A DNA stretch of 64,000 bases. Origin: Viola odorata. Its lineage: Eukaryota; Streptophyta; Magnoliopsida; Malpighiales; Violaceae. The notes beneath the pieces are model-generated. The model saw nothing but the letters and a program-made list of their open reading frames with translations, was not told the DNA's origin and searched no databases. Positions 34,017-46,241 of this stretch are shown here, piece after piece. Position 1 is the stretch's first letter; every line of letters starts with the position of its first letter. The DNA lies in the NCBI GenBank assembly GCA_963691705.1, contig OY829542.1, forward strand, positions 33,032,579 through 33,096,578, read 5' to 3'. The translations under genes were made by a program, and so were the position numbers.

Positions 34017-34483
34017 TGATAATCCTTGAACCAGAGGGTAAGGATAGTTGGGTAATATGGCTCCAATGTGAGGGTGATCGTCCACGTCGCAGCAACACCT
34101 GCAAGGCGCCGGAAGGGGTCCCCGGCATAGACACTCCAACGATCAAGTCAGTAGGGATAGTAGTATAGAGTGGTAAGCAAAATGAAGTGGGAGTCAATTT
34201 GGACAGAATTTTGGCTTGTATTTTTTGTGGGTTTTGCCTACCTGGATTATCCCCTAAAGGGGGGGTATTTATAGGCTATCAAGACCCGGTAACCTGGGTA
34301 GGTTGATTCTGGGGACAGCTTCAGATTCCGGGTGTAGGAAGATGCGCCACGTGCTACTGAGTGAGCCCCCCTCGCTGACGTCGTCCACACCCCGTTAGCA
34401 GTGAAGATGAGGTACCAGGTAAACTGAAGATTTTGGACCTCGTGTAAAGACTAAAATGCCCAGAGGGTACTTTTGGATTATCA
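34017..34483 (-). repeat. 5' LTR of the Tat element
   Basis: 467 bp, beginning TGATAATCC (34483) and ending GGATTATCA (34017) on the minus strand, a 9-bp terminal inversion. It contains a TATAAATA box at about 34267-34274. Bases 34260-34483 are repeated at 5047-5270. The right flank is CTAAT (34484-34488); the matching left flank is outside the window. Confidence 0.85.
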
Positions 34484-34514
34484 CTAATGACATGGGTGTG
34501 CAAATGCAGCCCAC

Positions 34515-35330
34515 TAGAGGTGTCAATTTGGGACCAGACCCGCGGTCCCGACCCGGACCCGGAAATTCGGGTCGGGTCCGAGACCAATTTCTGGTCCCAT
34601 TTTGAGTCGGGACTGGGTCTGGTCCAGACCCAGAAAATCCCGGTTCCAACTGGGTCGGGCCCGGGTCTATTCGGGTCTGACCCGAGACCCGGCTAATTAT
34701 AGATGCCCTAATTTTTTTCCCTTTCGTTTCTTCATTTCACTTCTTCTTCTTCACTGCGCAGCTAGCCATACCACACGACACCACCTCTCTCTGATCCACC
34801 CACTGTAAACACCACAAACCCAAATTAACCCATCAATCAATCCAATCCAATCCTCATCATTAATCCATACCAAAACAAAAGGAAAGAGGGAAAAAAAGAA
34901 AAGAGAGCAGAGAAGGAAAAAAGAAAAGAGAGAAAAGGAAGGGAAAAAAAAGGAAAAAAAAAGAAGAAGAAAAGGAGTGCACAAGAGAGAAATAGAAAAG
35001 AATAAGGAAAAAGATGAGTGCAAAAAAAGGAAGAAGAAGAGAGAGAGAAAAAAGAAAAAAGAAAGAAAGAAAGAAAAGAAAAAGAAAAATAAAGAAGCGG
35101 GTCTGGTCCAGAGGAGGTGAGAAAGAAAAAAAATGAGAGAGGAGGTAAGAAAGAGAAACCCAACCCAAGAAAAAAAAAAGTAGTTTCCAGGTCTGGTCCC
35201 GGACCCAGCTCGAACTCGCCGGGTCGAGATCCCGTTTTTTGTCGGAATCGAGACTGGTCCAGTCCTGGGTGTCTCGAGTCTAGTCGGATCCAGACCGGGT
35301 CCGGCCCACAGACCCGTTTTGACACCTCTA
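34515..35330. mobile_element. Non-autonomous hAT-type element
   Basis: The terminal inverted repeat TAGAGGTGTCAA / TTGACACCTCTA bounds 816 bp. Flanking 8-bp sequences are CAGCCCAC (34507-34514) and CAACCCAC (35331-35338), a target duplication with one change. Both ends carry many GGGTC/GACCC words, as in known plant hAT relatives. The middle (about 34875-35095) is an A/G-rich low-complexity tract, which produces false ORFs. It has no transposase. The Tat element inserted about 25-30 bp to its left. Confidence 0.8.
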
Positions 35331-35624
35331 CAACCCACAGAAGCTTCCCATATCTTTTTCCATTTCAATTTACTTTTAGAAAAGAAAAAAGAAAAAGGAC
35401 GGGCATAATTTTGCAGGAGTGAATCTGGATGGCTGATGGTCATGGGATCACCACGTGTCAAGGTTACAGAAGCTATCGATGGCCCATTTATCATCTCCAA
35501 CGTCATCTTTTCTTCCTTCCCTGATTTCAATCCAATAATTCCAATCTTCCACCTGAGCAGTCCACACTCCACACTCCACACTCCATTTCTTTACATTTAC
35601 ATACAAGAAAGAACAGCAATAAAC

Positions 35625-38600
35625 ATGGCGATGCTCAAATTGCAACCCGGATACATGCGAAATTACCTTCTAATCCTTTTACTTTTACTATTCAATAGGA
35701 CTATAACTGCAACAACAAAAACAGCAAGTACAGCTACAAGCAAGAGCATCATCTTCACTACCTTGGGCCGACCGCGCTACTCTTTTGATATCTTCTTCCT
35801 CCCAACTCGTCGTCACCCACCTACCCAATCCACCGAATCCCGAATCACCGACGGTAACTCCGTCAATTTCAATGGTCATTTCCCTTCCCCGTCCTCCGCC
35901 CTCCTCTCCCTTTTACCCCACAACCAATCCATAATTCAACAACCCTTACCCTCCCAACCCAATAATAGTGTTAATCACCCAATTAACCTCATCTACGTCA
36001 CCGAGCGTGGTGGCTCTTCCGCCATTTACTACGACGTCCTTTTCCTCAACACCATGCCAACCGCAACATCGTCGACCCTCTCTCGTGTCCAAATCCCGCT
36101 GTTGAAGGGCGAAACAGGTATTTCCATGAAGGATAGACCATGCCTCAGTGATGATCTTCTCATATACGTGTCAACTCATGAGGACCCAGGAAAACCAAGG
36201 ACCATTTGGTCTGCTGTCTACTCCACTCACCTCACCACCGGTTGTCGCGTCGTACGGTGAAACGGGGTGGACCGGTGAGGTCCAGGAACTCAGCACTGAC
36301 ATCTATGTATTCTTGACTCGCGACCCCACTCACCGAGTCAAGGTTGTCCAACACGGCGGGTGGCCCACTTGGGTCGACGACTCTACTTTCTATTTCCATA
36401 GGAGGAGCTCAGAAGACGACTGGATTAGTGTCTACAGGGCAATTCTGCCGAGTCAGGGTTCAATTTCAACTGAGTCAATTGTTGTCGAACGAGTCACCCC
36501 ACCAGGTCTCCACGCCTTCACTCCTGCTGCTTCTCCAGGTAACCATAAGTTCATAGCAGTGGCTACAAGAAGACCCAATTCGGGTTATCGCCATATAGAG
36601 CTATTTGACCTTGTCAAGAACGAGTTCACCGAGTTGACTCTATTCGTTTCGCCCCATGCGCACCACCTCAACCCGTTCCTCTCCCCTGACTCGGAACGGG
36701 TCGGGTATCACCGGTGTAGAGGCGGGAGCGAAGACGGAGAGAGTACCTTCCTTTTTCTGGAGAACGTGAAGAGCCCAATACCGAAAATGTCATTGTTCCG
36801 CTTTGATGGGTCCTTTCCTGCTTTCTCACCCGCCGGTGACCGTATTGTTTATGTGAATTTACCTGGTGTTTATGTTGTGAACCGGGACGGGTCGAACCGG
36901 CGGCAGGTTTATCCAGGAATGGCATTCTCGACCGCATGGAATCCTGCTCGGGATGGAATAGTGTACACAAGCACAGGACCCACTTTTGCGAGTGAGAGCG
37001 CAGAGGTTGATATCATTTCTATTCATGTAGATGCTGATGATGATGATGAGGAGATGTGTAATTTCAAAAAATTGACCACTGATGGTAAGAACAACGCATT
37101 CCCTTCAGTTTCACCCGACGGGAGATGGGTAGTGTTCAGGTCGAGTCGGTCAGGGAATAAGAACTTGTATGTAATGGATGGTTTGGAGGGGGAGAAAGGT
37201 GGATTGTACAGGTTAACGGAAGGGGCGTGGACGGACACCATGTTCAATTGGTCACCAGACGGAGAATGGATCGCATTCTCATCGGACCCGGAGAATCCAG
37301 GTTTGGGGAGTTTCGAGTTGTTTGTGATCCACCCGAACGGGACAGGGCTGAGGAAACTAGTGCAAAGTGGATTGGGTGGCCGGGTTAACCACCCTTCTTT
37401 TAGTCCAGATGGGGATAGCTTAGGTCGTGTTTACCTGGGAGAATTTCCCAGGAAATTCTCCCAGTTTTCTAATTTTCCGGAAAACGTGTTTATTTGGGTC
37501 AGTTTTCGTTTTCTGTTAGAAAACGAAAATTCTCCGTTGGAAAATCGATGAACAAATTTGGAGAACGAAAAAAAATCGTTCTCCAGTTTTCCAACCCATT
37601 TACAAAGGATTGGAAAACTCGGTTTTCCATTAGAAAACTCGGTTCTCCACTTTAATGATACTTTTTTAATACCATTTTGCCCCTGGGCCATTTCTCACCT
37701 TCATTTCTCACCTTCGTCCTCATTTCTCTTCAAACCCTAGACGCCGCTGCTCACGTTCGTCCTCTCCTCTCTCGTTGCGTCCTCTCCTTCCGTGAGCCAC
37801 CGCCGCTCCCTCCGCTAGCCGCTCCCTCAGACGCGGCCAATCAATCCACCGCAACCCAAGCAAGGTCGGTTTCTCTTCTATTTTAATGTTGTTGGCTCTC
37901 TTTTGTTTTGCTCTGTTTCCGTTGCTTTGACGTGTTGAAGTCTAAACGCCGCGTCTGTTTGTATTTGTAGCCCCTGTCTATTTGTTTCCAATCAATTTGT
38001 TATTTCTATTTGTAGCCCCTGTCTGTTTCCGTTGTTTGGTTGTTAAAGCATTGTTCTTGTTCTGTTTTGTTTTGTGAGTAAGCACTTTGACCCGCTTTGT
38101 TCTGTTTTGTGAGTAAGCACTTTGAGGGGCTTTGTTAGAGATTCTGTACCATTTATGTTGCATTTCTTTTTGGGCAAAACGTTGCTGGTTTTGCAGTCGA
38201 AATGCTATTCATTTTGTTGTCGAAATGCTATTCATTTTGCTGTCAAAATGCTGCCCATTTGTTGGCCAATGTGTGCTTAATATCCGTTGGCCAATGTCTA
38301 CTTAATTGAGGCTGTTTTTGGTCAATTTGAGACATTCACATTTTGCACGCCTGGTGTTTGTTTAAATGCCGCAGTGAAACGCGTTTAGCAGAAAATGAAG
38401 ATTGGAACCTTGATGAATTTGAAAAAAATGCTGAAGGAAAACAAAACCTGCATCAACCTGAACATATCAACAGATCCCTTCCCTTTGTATTGAATTTTAA
38501 AGTTGCTAGTTCATTTCCTTCAGCCAATACATGTTGTTGGCAGTAAGCATAGTTCAGAAGGGTACAATTGTATATGTAAATATCAATTGACTTGAGATGT

Positions 38601-39683
38601 TTGTTGAAATTATCATTGTAATTTCAAACATAATGAAATCTACAACTTTATGGATAATCCAAGACTTTAAGTACAAGAAATGTGTTAATTTAGTCAATCA
38701 AAGCTTTAAGTACAAGGGTGGATTTCTGCAGAACAAAAAATGCAGAAAAGATATATAATTCCATGTCACTTGTTAGGATCATACTCCTGCAAGCCATCCA
38801 TATTAGTTCTTCGTCCCACCTACATGTTAAAAAATAACTCATTTATAAAATAGTAATAACCACTACAAACTTGAATTTGAAATGTAAAAAACATAACACA
38901 AAAGGTATAAAATAGTGGGAGGTAAACGTATGAAAATAATTTAGATTAATAATCCACGGTCATTAATTTAATCCGAATATTGATTAATAACTTATTTTAA
39001 TAAATTCACACAAACTTATTAATTAATTTGTAATCGACCTTTCTTGAACGAATTAGGTTTAGTAATAACTCAACTTTTAATTTTATTAAAATGCATGAAA
39101 TAAAATAGGATTAGTAATTAAACAGGTTTAGTAATAACTCAACTTTTAATAAAATATTTTTTCAGTTTTCCACATCAGGAAAATAGTGGTAAACAGGTTT
39201 TTCAGTTTTCCACATCAGGAAAATAGTGCGAAGTAAACAGGTTTTCCAGTTTTCACATCAGGAAAATAGCGGCAGGTAAACGCATTTTCCAGTTTTATGT
39301 TGGAAAATAAAATTCTCTAATTTCAGAAAATCGGTAGATTTTTAAACAGAAAATTCCCCCAAGTAAACGCACCCTTAGTGTTCACTACAGATTACGGGGC
39401 GATATCGGCAGAGCCAATGTCAAATCCACACCATTATCAGCCGTATGGTGAGATATATACTATCAGATTAGACGGCTCTGGTTTGAAGAGGTTGACTCAC
39501 AATTCATACGAGGATGGGACACCTGTGTGGAGCCCGGCGTACATTGATCCGGTGAATGTGGAGGCACCTAATTATGCAGGGCAATGCTCCTTTGAAGATT
39601 GTCACTGGCTCCATGAAATGCCAAAACCAAAACATTGCGGCAACTGGACGACCAGGCCACGTTGCGGTGCACCAACAATATGA
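35625..39683 (+). pseudogene. Secreted WD40/TolB-like (DPP6 N-terminal-like) protein gene, disrupted
   Basis: The probable start is the ATG at 35625 rather than the in-frame one at 35436. It gives a typical signal peptide with a Leu-rich core (LLILLLLL). The first frame runs to a stop near 36260. The family sequence continues in another frame (from about 36245: VASYGETGWTGEV; STDIYVFLTRD) to 37422, and after a transposon at 39378-39683. PD40-type beta-propeller words recur: FSPAGDRIVYV, VSPDGRWVVFRS, WSPDGEWIAFSS, FSPDG. The C-terminus is Cys-rich with CSFEDCHWLHE. This matches plant DPP6 N-terminal-domain-like proteins, enzymatically inactive propellers of unknown role. At the frame change some family residues appear missing, so a deletion of non-triplet length is likely. 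It is a pseudogene unless the assembly is wrong. Confidence 0.75.
37423..39374. mobile_element. PIF/Harbinger-like non-autonomous insertion in the propeller gene
   Basis: 1952 bp with imperfect terminal inverted repeats (GGTCGTGTTTACCTGGGAG against GGGTGCGTTTACTTGGGGG) and the 3-bp duplication TTA (37420-37422 and 39375-39377), typical of PIF/Harbinger. No transposase is visible. Inside are a C/T-rich segment resembling a plant 5' leader (about 37700-37865), near-duplicate phrases at 38050-38260, and three copies of CAGTTTTCCACATCAGG-like sequence near 39170-39270. Stops occur in all frames, so it would end the host protein unless removed by splicing. Confidence 0.75.
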
Positions 39684-39955
39684 GCATAACTGACCATCTC
39701 ATGTTTGTTTTGTGAAAATGTTCTATGCAGCATATATATATATATATATTTAGCAGTCTGTACACTTGTTTACTTACTTTTTGAAAGGTAATTTCAGCCA
39801 ATAAGTACATGGCTGACCATCTCATATTTCCTTCTTTTTTTCTCATTTCAACCAAATAAGATTCTCCATTTTTCATCTGTCAGTATTGCTCATAAGATCT
39901 AACAAGAATTGCTCATAATCTCATACATCTTACAAGATTATCATCATTAAAGACT

Positions 39956-42900
39956 TCATACTCTGTTAGCAGCTGCACTACTATGCCTACATTCTACAGC
40001 AAGAGGAAATTTGAACTTCATCCAACATTGGAAGCATTACTGTCAGGTTGGTTTCTCTCCTAGTAGCTTTGATCCTGGAAAAAATCTTGAGGTATTGAAG
40101 GCGGGCAATACTTCTTTGCTACGAACTTGTACTGAGGCAACAAAAACTCGTATCATCAGATTAGGGACAGAAGTATACATTTCATCACTAAATAATATCA
40201 TACCAAAGAGAATACAAAACATAAATTGGCTCTTACTTTATGCTGACTGTATTTCTCCCTGATTGCAGGTAGAGTACTAGTATGGCCACTACAGCACAAG
40301 CGATGAAGTTCCTTCGCACATTCGCACAGATCAGAAGGCCGGTAAAGTGTGTAATGCTGCAAGGTAGAGTTCTGTTCCACAGCAAAGTCAAGTTCAGAAT
40401 AAAAAACAGTATAAATACATCAGGCGACCATCAAATTGCAAACGAAGTTTCTGAAGTCTTGTATCGCTTACGTACCCATGGTCTCTTTGATGGGAGAAGA
40501 ATGTAATTGGCCAAGAAAATTGCAGAGGCGGCTATCAGTGATGGTGCATAGCTCAGCATGCTATACTCCAAGAGAGATAACTCAGCTATGTAGTTAGCCA
40601 AACACTCCAACTGCATTGATGGAACCTTCAAAAATGGAATACAAGATGACAAATAATTAATTCATTAGGAATGACAAGGTAAACAAAAGATTCTCAAAGG
40701 AATGCATGGCTCTATTATTGATCTGACTCTGAGTTGCATCAGTTCGCTGTTCATTTAACATCGTTTCAATGCTATGAATAAGTTACTATATTTCTGTTAA
40801 ATATGATGGAACAGAGAAGCTAAAGGAGAGACAATATACCTCATTGATTCCTTGAGCAGCACGAACAAAACGCCTACACACCAGTGGTAATGGATCATAA
40901 GCCACAACAAAGGGACGTAGAACATAAAAGGAGTTCAGGAACATGCTAGACTGTCAGTCAATACCTTAGAAAACATTTAGATGTTGGTGCTGTCATCTCA
41001 AACTTCAAGTAATTCAAAACAGCTGATTCCATCTCCAAAACCTGGTGGAAATTACGTACTTAAGCAGGGTACATAATATTACAGGCTACTTTCTGAGAGA
41101 CGAATCACAAGAAGCATAAAACCAGTACCTCCTCTCTGAAATATGTATTATCAGTTATGTAGCAGAACTCTTCCACCTGAGGAGCACAAATTTCCTCATA
41201 TTTCCTGCCAATGAAACCATTCTCTTGTTAGTCATGATTTGATAAAAATTTAGGAGAAAAAGAACCAGCAGCTGCAGCCTTTGTCTAGAAGAAAATTAGA
41301 CACAAGAAAAATATTTCTTACGAAGCAATCATCATGCAGGCAACACCAAGTAGCTGCAGCCTTTGTCTATTCATTGTATTTCCCGAAAGGTACCGATCAA
41401 TGTAATTGACAGTCAAATACAGTGTATCTGGTACAAGCCTGTATTCTTCAGCCACCTGCAGTTAGAATTTGAATTCAACCTTAGAAAGTTAAAAATAATC
41501 ATTAACCATGATATGGTAAAGGAAGTTATATTAACTCCAAAATCCCATGCTTCAGATACAAGTGACTTTTACAAAATGAACTGTCTGCAGAAAGATGGGA
41601 AATGCCAACGTATCCAAAGGGATAAATGGAAATTCCGTACCTCCACAAGCCAATCTATCAGTATTGCGCGCATGCTTGCATTGATGTCTTTCTGAATTCT
41701 TTCTATAAAATCTGTAGATGGCCTTTTCTTTGTCTAGGTTCCCCACAAAATGAACAAAAGGACACTGATAAGTACTGGAATTTAACAAAATCTAGAAGTT
41801 CATTATGCACAAAACAATATAAACGCATGAATAATTAAAAAAACTAAAGGGGGGAAAAGACTTTTAAAGGGACAGAGTAAAAGAAATAAAAGATGAATTA
41901 CCTCAGCTGCACGCAAATGTTTGTAAATATCACAAGCAATGGTTGCACAAAGCTGCGGATCCTGGGAATTGTCATCAACATTAACAATGTCACCATCTGT
42001 TTCCATATCAGTAATTGTGTCCCTGCTGCAAACATTTTCTGCAAGCAATTCAAAGGGTAAAACAACAAGTCAAGCAGATTGATTTTTAACAGCCAAATGT
42101 GGCATCATTATCAGGAATGCATAAACCATTGCGGATATAGTTCAGGGTAAATTAAAGAACTGAGTTTCCATAACCATTATACCTGCTGTATGCCCAATGT
42201 CTGAGATGTAGAGATTGCTGAGTGTCTTCTTGTTGATGGAATCAATAGCTGGTGTATCATTACTGTCCATATACTCAACTTCAGGGCTCTTGAAAGAATC
42301 ACAGGTAGACATTGTTTCATCCGAAGAAACCGAAAGCTCATCTGATCTACTAGGAGAAACATCCACACTGGATGGCGCAGTAATACTGGGAACACTTTCT
42401 TTACTTCTTGGGACAGATGAAACCTTACAAACACCAATTGGATGTGAATCCACTTTAAGGCTTGCAGGTAAATTATTCCCAGAAAAACCTATACTGGTGT
42501 TGCATGCAGGAGGTCCCCTCTTTATCTTTGCAACTTTATTTGAACAGGGTACCTTCACATATGAAGAAATTGGTCAAAACTAAAAAAACAGAGAAACCCA
42601 TCAAACCTGTACAGAATTAGAATTGCAATGTTTGAATACTACATCTCAAAATGGACACCTCACTGTGCATTTCTAAAGAAAAAGTGCACTTAGCACAAAA
42701 AAAGGAAATTATTAGTTCCCACTTCAATTATACTAAATACTACTATATCAAGAAATGGTCACCAGAGTGCAAAGAAAAACATACCAGCAGAATAAGAGAA
42801 GTCCATTTACTAGTAAATTAAATTATAGGTTGTCCACATTATAACTGATTTGGAATATTTCAGAAGTTCTAAAACCATTATAGAACCGGATTACTAAAAT

Positions 42901-43428
42901 GACCCAAAATCAAGAATGAAAAGAAAATAAGTTTCTCTTAGATTGGACCCAAACGCTCGAGTTATCCACAAATTCTTGTTAAAAACTGTACACCAAGGAA
43001 ACCATAATGACCAAATAGAGAGAGAATGAAACAGAATACATCGAAATTCGTTGATTAAAGAAACTTCAAAGAACAATCGTACGGGAAAACATACCACAAC
43101 GCATCCACATTCTTTCATTTATCCCTCATGTCTTCAGTAACCAAACAAGATAAAAAGCGAGATACAGACATGCGAAGAGCAAAAAGAAGAGAAAAGATGA
43201 AAAACCCACCAAAGTAGAGGATGGGACTGAGATTCTTGAACCCTTTTGAGCCGCATTCTTATGGTTGGTGATGTCGCCGAGAGGCGCTCGTTTCTTGGCC
43301 AAGTGAGGCGCTACGGCCGAGGGATTTCCGACATGGTCTGGAGGAGCGGAGGAAGAGGAAGCGTGTCGTTTTGCCAAAGACGACGTGGTGGAGGAGGAGA
43401 AGGAGGAGCGGCGTGTCTGGGTCGACAT
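39956..43428 (-). CDS. CYCA1: A1-type cyclin (mitotic cyclin A), multi-exon
   Basis: Ten exons are supported by GT-AG sites and conserved sequence: 43428-43210, 42552-42183, 42038-41902, 41733-41641, 41455-41322, 41204-41129, 41041-40965, 40873-40840, 40625-40476, 40371-40237. Together they give 475 codons. The N-terminus has a destruction box RAPLGDITN (about residue 46). The cyclin box contains MRAILIDWLVEV, YLTVNYIDRYLS and KYEEICAPQVEEFCYITDN; the C-terminal cyclin fold has SMQLECLANYIAELSLLEY and LPAIREKYSQHK. A-type cyclins activate CDKs in S phase to mitosis and are destroyed through the box. A last exon at 40015-39956 would add FKF and a tail unlike the usual YKFVAKKYCPP ending, so the 3' end is uncertain. 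Confidence 0.85.
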
Positions 43429-44985
43429 TTCTTTCGAACTGGAAAATCTTCCTCCCTTCTCTCTCTTCTCGGTTTTGTTTACGAATTAGAATGTAAAGAG
43501 AGGGAAAGAGCCTTTAAAAAGGAAACAGTTTCGTTTGTGAGTGATTTTGAAAAGATTTTGTGTTTATGACTGAGGTTTTTTGTTTCTGTTTCCGCTTTGC
43601 ACTTTGCAGAGTTGGGTTTGGGGGAAGAGAGAGGGATTGTGTGTTTCGCTATTTATTATTTCTTTAACGCTTTTGAGGCGGGGGAAGACCTCTGATTCAA
43701 ATTCGGGAGAGATCCTAACCCTTGATTCGGGCTCGGTATTCGTTAGGAGCGTAGCTGAGTGGGGGCCCACAACAATCTCGTTCTTTGGGGTTTTGACAAT
43801 ATAATGTCACTGACAAATGAGATAGTGCCATCTGGATAGGGAACTTTGGGTGCCTATTTCGGAGATATTGAAGTGGATGGTTACTAGTTGGGAAAATCAC
43901 AGGCTGCCGTTTTACAGTCCGATATTTGAATTTGAAATTTAAACGGTCACTGGACAACATCCTTTCTTTAGGGCCATGCTCATATACCTAGTTATAATTT
44001 TGAGCTCAAATTCAAACCCAGTAAACTGCAATTTCACACTAGTTACACTATACCCAGTGGATATAGAATTGTGTTCGGCCCACATATATTTATTGGTAAA
44101 AATTAGTAGTTTTGGACTCATTTAAAAATTTTAAAAACCAAATCATGTGTGTGGATAACATATTTTTTATGAATAGGCGATTAATGTGTAACATACACCA
44201 AGTGTATTTAATACAGTATTTTTTTCAATTTTTTAGGACCAGCTTAATTACAACTGAAATTCAAAAGAAATGTAGTACTCAAGTGTTTGGGAGTATTATT
44301 TTCTGCTTTCCCCACTACATATTTACTACTAGTTAAAATTGATTTTGGGTTTGTGGTTAGGAAAAATAAAAATTAATATTAAAGAAAGGAAAGGTTTGTT
44401 TGAGATTATTTTTTAATTTGTTTTTCACTGCTCATCCAATTGTCATAAGTGTATATTTCTATCAGTTTTAATCATTAAATTTATGGTGAAAAAAAATATA
44501 AAATAATTCCAAATAGATTCTCAGTAAATTCTTACTTAAATAGTGTTTTTTGGATTATTTAGTCTGCAAATATGAGTCATGATTATTATACGGGTGCCAT
44601 TATAATTTTGGATTTTCTTAGAAATGTTAAATTCATGAAAATTTCACATTTCACACATTCTCAATTTGGTAACAAAAATGTGAAAGTAAATCATTAAAAA
44701 AAAATTAAAAGTCTTACTTTCCAAATTTGCATAAAAAATAATTTTATGGAACTGCTTAGCTCACAGAACGTGTAGTGTGTTTGTTTCAACTTATATTATG
44801 TTACAGTAGTAAATTTAGGAAATAAGATTCCTATTGCAGTAATATGTTTGATTTATTTTGGTTTAAGAAAATTAAATTTATATTTTAATTTTTTTTTATA
44901 ACCTAGGATTAATATTATTCTTTGTAATATATAACTTTTTTAATACTTTTTTTAATACAATGATAACCATTTCTAAGTTCATAAA
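43429..44985. other. Cyclin upstream region and intergenic DNA
   Basis: No gene is supported. The cyclin promoter should lie in the first few hundred bases. AACGG words at about 43908 (minus) and 43942 (plus) could be MYB3R-type sites, but two such words are weak evidence. Beyond 44100 the sequence is AT-rich without recognisable elements. Confidence 0.5.
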
Positions 44986-44989
44986 ACAA

Positions 44990-45950
44990 CTATAGAATCC
45001 ATGTCCGTTTAGGATTCTTACTCTCCTCCTATATCAAATTATCTAAAAATCTCCTCTATTAGGAATCCTAACCCCTCTAGCAGTCCTAAGATCCGTTTAT
45101 AGAATTTAACTGGAGTAATTGATTAAGACTAGCGAAAGACTATTCTTGGGTAGGATCTGAGACGCCCAACTCTTTAACCCAAATCCACTAATCTTTAAAC
45201 CTAGGCAAACCTAAGTTCTTATCTACTGTAGTCGATTCACACGTAACTACAGACGCACCACTCAAATTGACTGTAATTATCTAGGCTTAATCTAGACTGA
45301 TTAGATCATAAACAAAACAAGAATAACATTAACCATAAAATAAAGATCAACATAATATGAACACAGAAAATATAAATAACAAATTAGATCTCACAAGAGA
45401 ACAAATCATAAACCTTTATTGTCTTTGCTAGGAATGGAAGAAATTCGCTAGAAATAAAATACATGATAAAAATAGTAAAAGATGAACTCCTCATCTTTGT
45501 GATCCCAAGACGAAGAGAGGAGAGAAAATCAGCCAAGAAAACTGCAGAATTTGAAATCCTAAAAGAATTAAAAACCGGGTGTGAAAGAATTATCCTTTTT
45601 TTAAATTAAGGAAGAGATTAAATAAAAAAATTCTTCCTTCTAAAAATCCCTAAAATCACTCAAAGGATCATATCTTATCTTCTAGGTAAAAGATAGAGTA
45701 AATTCTGAGATTATAGCCTTTCTTAGCTGTCAAAACGCGTCCTTCCTTTTGTCCAGAAATTTATCCCACGAGTCAATTTAGTTCTTGGCCGAGAACTAGA
45801 ATTCTGCTCGAGAACTGCTTCTTTTAGCTTCTTTTCTCCAAATGCTCCTCAAGTGCCTTTTTCTGCAAAAAGGGATAAAATAGACTCTTTTCAATATAAT
45901 TATCATCTAAAATGTAAATAAATAGATAATATTTATCATCAAATTATGCA
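44990..45950 (-). repeat. LTR-like segment, probably a gypsy LTR
   Basis: Read on the minus strand it starts near TGATGATAAATATTATC. It then has a mid-LTR style GATTTTCTCTCCTC...AGTTCATC region, CAATAAAGG polyadenylation-like words and a C/T-poor end. The style is that of Athila/Tat LTRs. No coding sequence or target duplication could be fixed, so limits and identity are tentative. Confidence 0.35.
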
Positions 45951-46241
45951 CTCAATCAACACTCTTTAACACTCTTTGCTCTAGTAGGGCCTATTCTCCA
46001 AGAGATTATGCACCTAGCTAGCTTTTTTAAGTCTTGTGTTTTTCATTCATGTCCCTCATGACTCTAATTTTGTTGCTCATTCGCTAAGTTTTTTTTTGGG
46101 TCAAAAAATAGGAAATTGTATCAATTAAATAAAGGAGAAACTCTTTACAAACATTGTAGAGTCAGTCTAAAGTGAATAAAATTTAAAATTGAAGGACTCA
46201 ATAAGGCTTCTACCACCACACATTAGGCTATCCAATAATAA

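Larger units (their letters stand above)
5047..34483 (-). mobile_element. Old Ty3/gypsy Tat-lineage retrotransposon, nested and decayed
   Basis: The minus-strand order is 5' LTR, gag, protease, RT, RNase H, a second (archaeal-like) RNase H and integrase, then a long region with opposite-strand ORFs, then 3' LTR. That is the Tat layout. The LTRs share 224 bp with roughly 6-7% differences by eye, so this is the oldest insertion in the stack. The internal part is split by a CRM-like element (18646-26232), a copia element (27037-31926) and a diverged LTR (about 13739-14585). The 3' LTR is cut at 5047 by the Athila-like element, so the true 3' end lies beyond the window. All coding parts contain stops or frameshifts. 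Confidence 0.8.

Noticed and set aside
33967..34197. 76-residue minus ORF at the Tat LTR edge
   Set aside because: It crosses the LTR/primer boundary and shows no gag similarity; a chance frame.
34751..35581. 276-residue minus-strand ORF and shadows in other frames
   Set aside because: It runs through the A/G-rich tract of the hAT element; the protein is Phe/Ser/Leu low complexity and has no domain.
39728..39752. TA microsatellite as a feature of interest
   Set aside because: A common simple repeat in plant 3' regions with no further signal.
40282..40506. Plus-strand ORF with a plausible ATG context
   Set aside because: It overlaps, on the other strand, the cyclin exon at 40371-40237 and its intron; it is a shadow frame.
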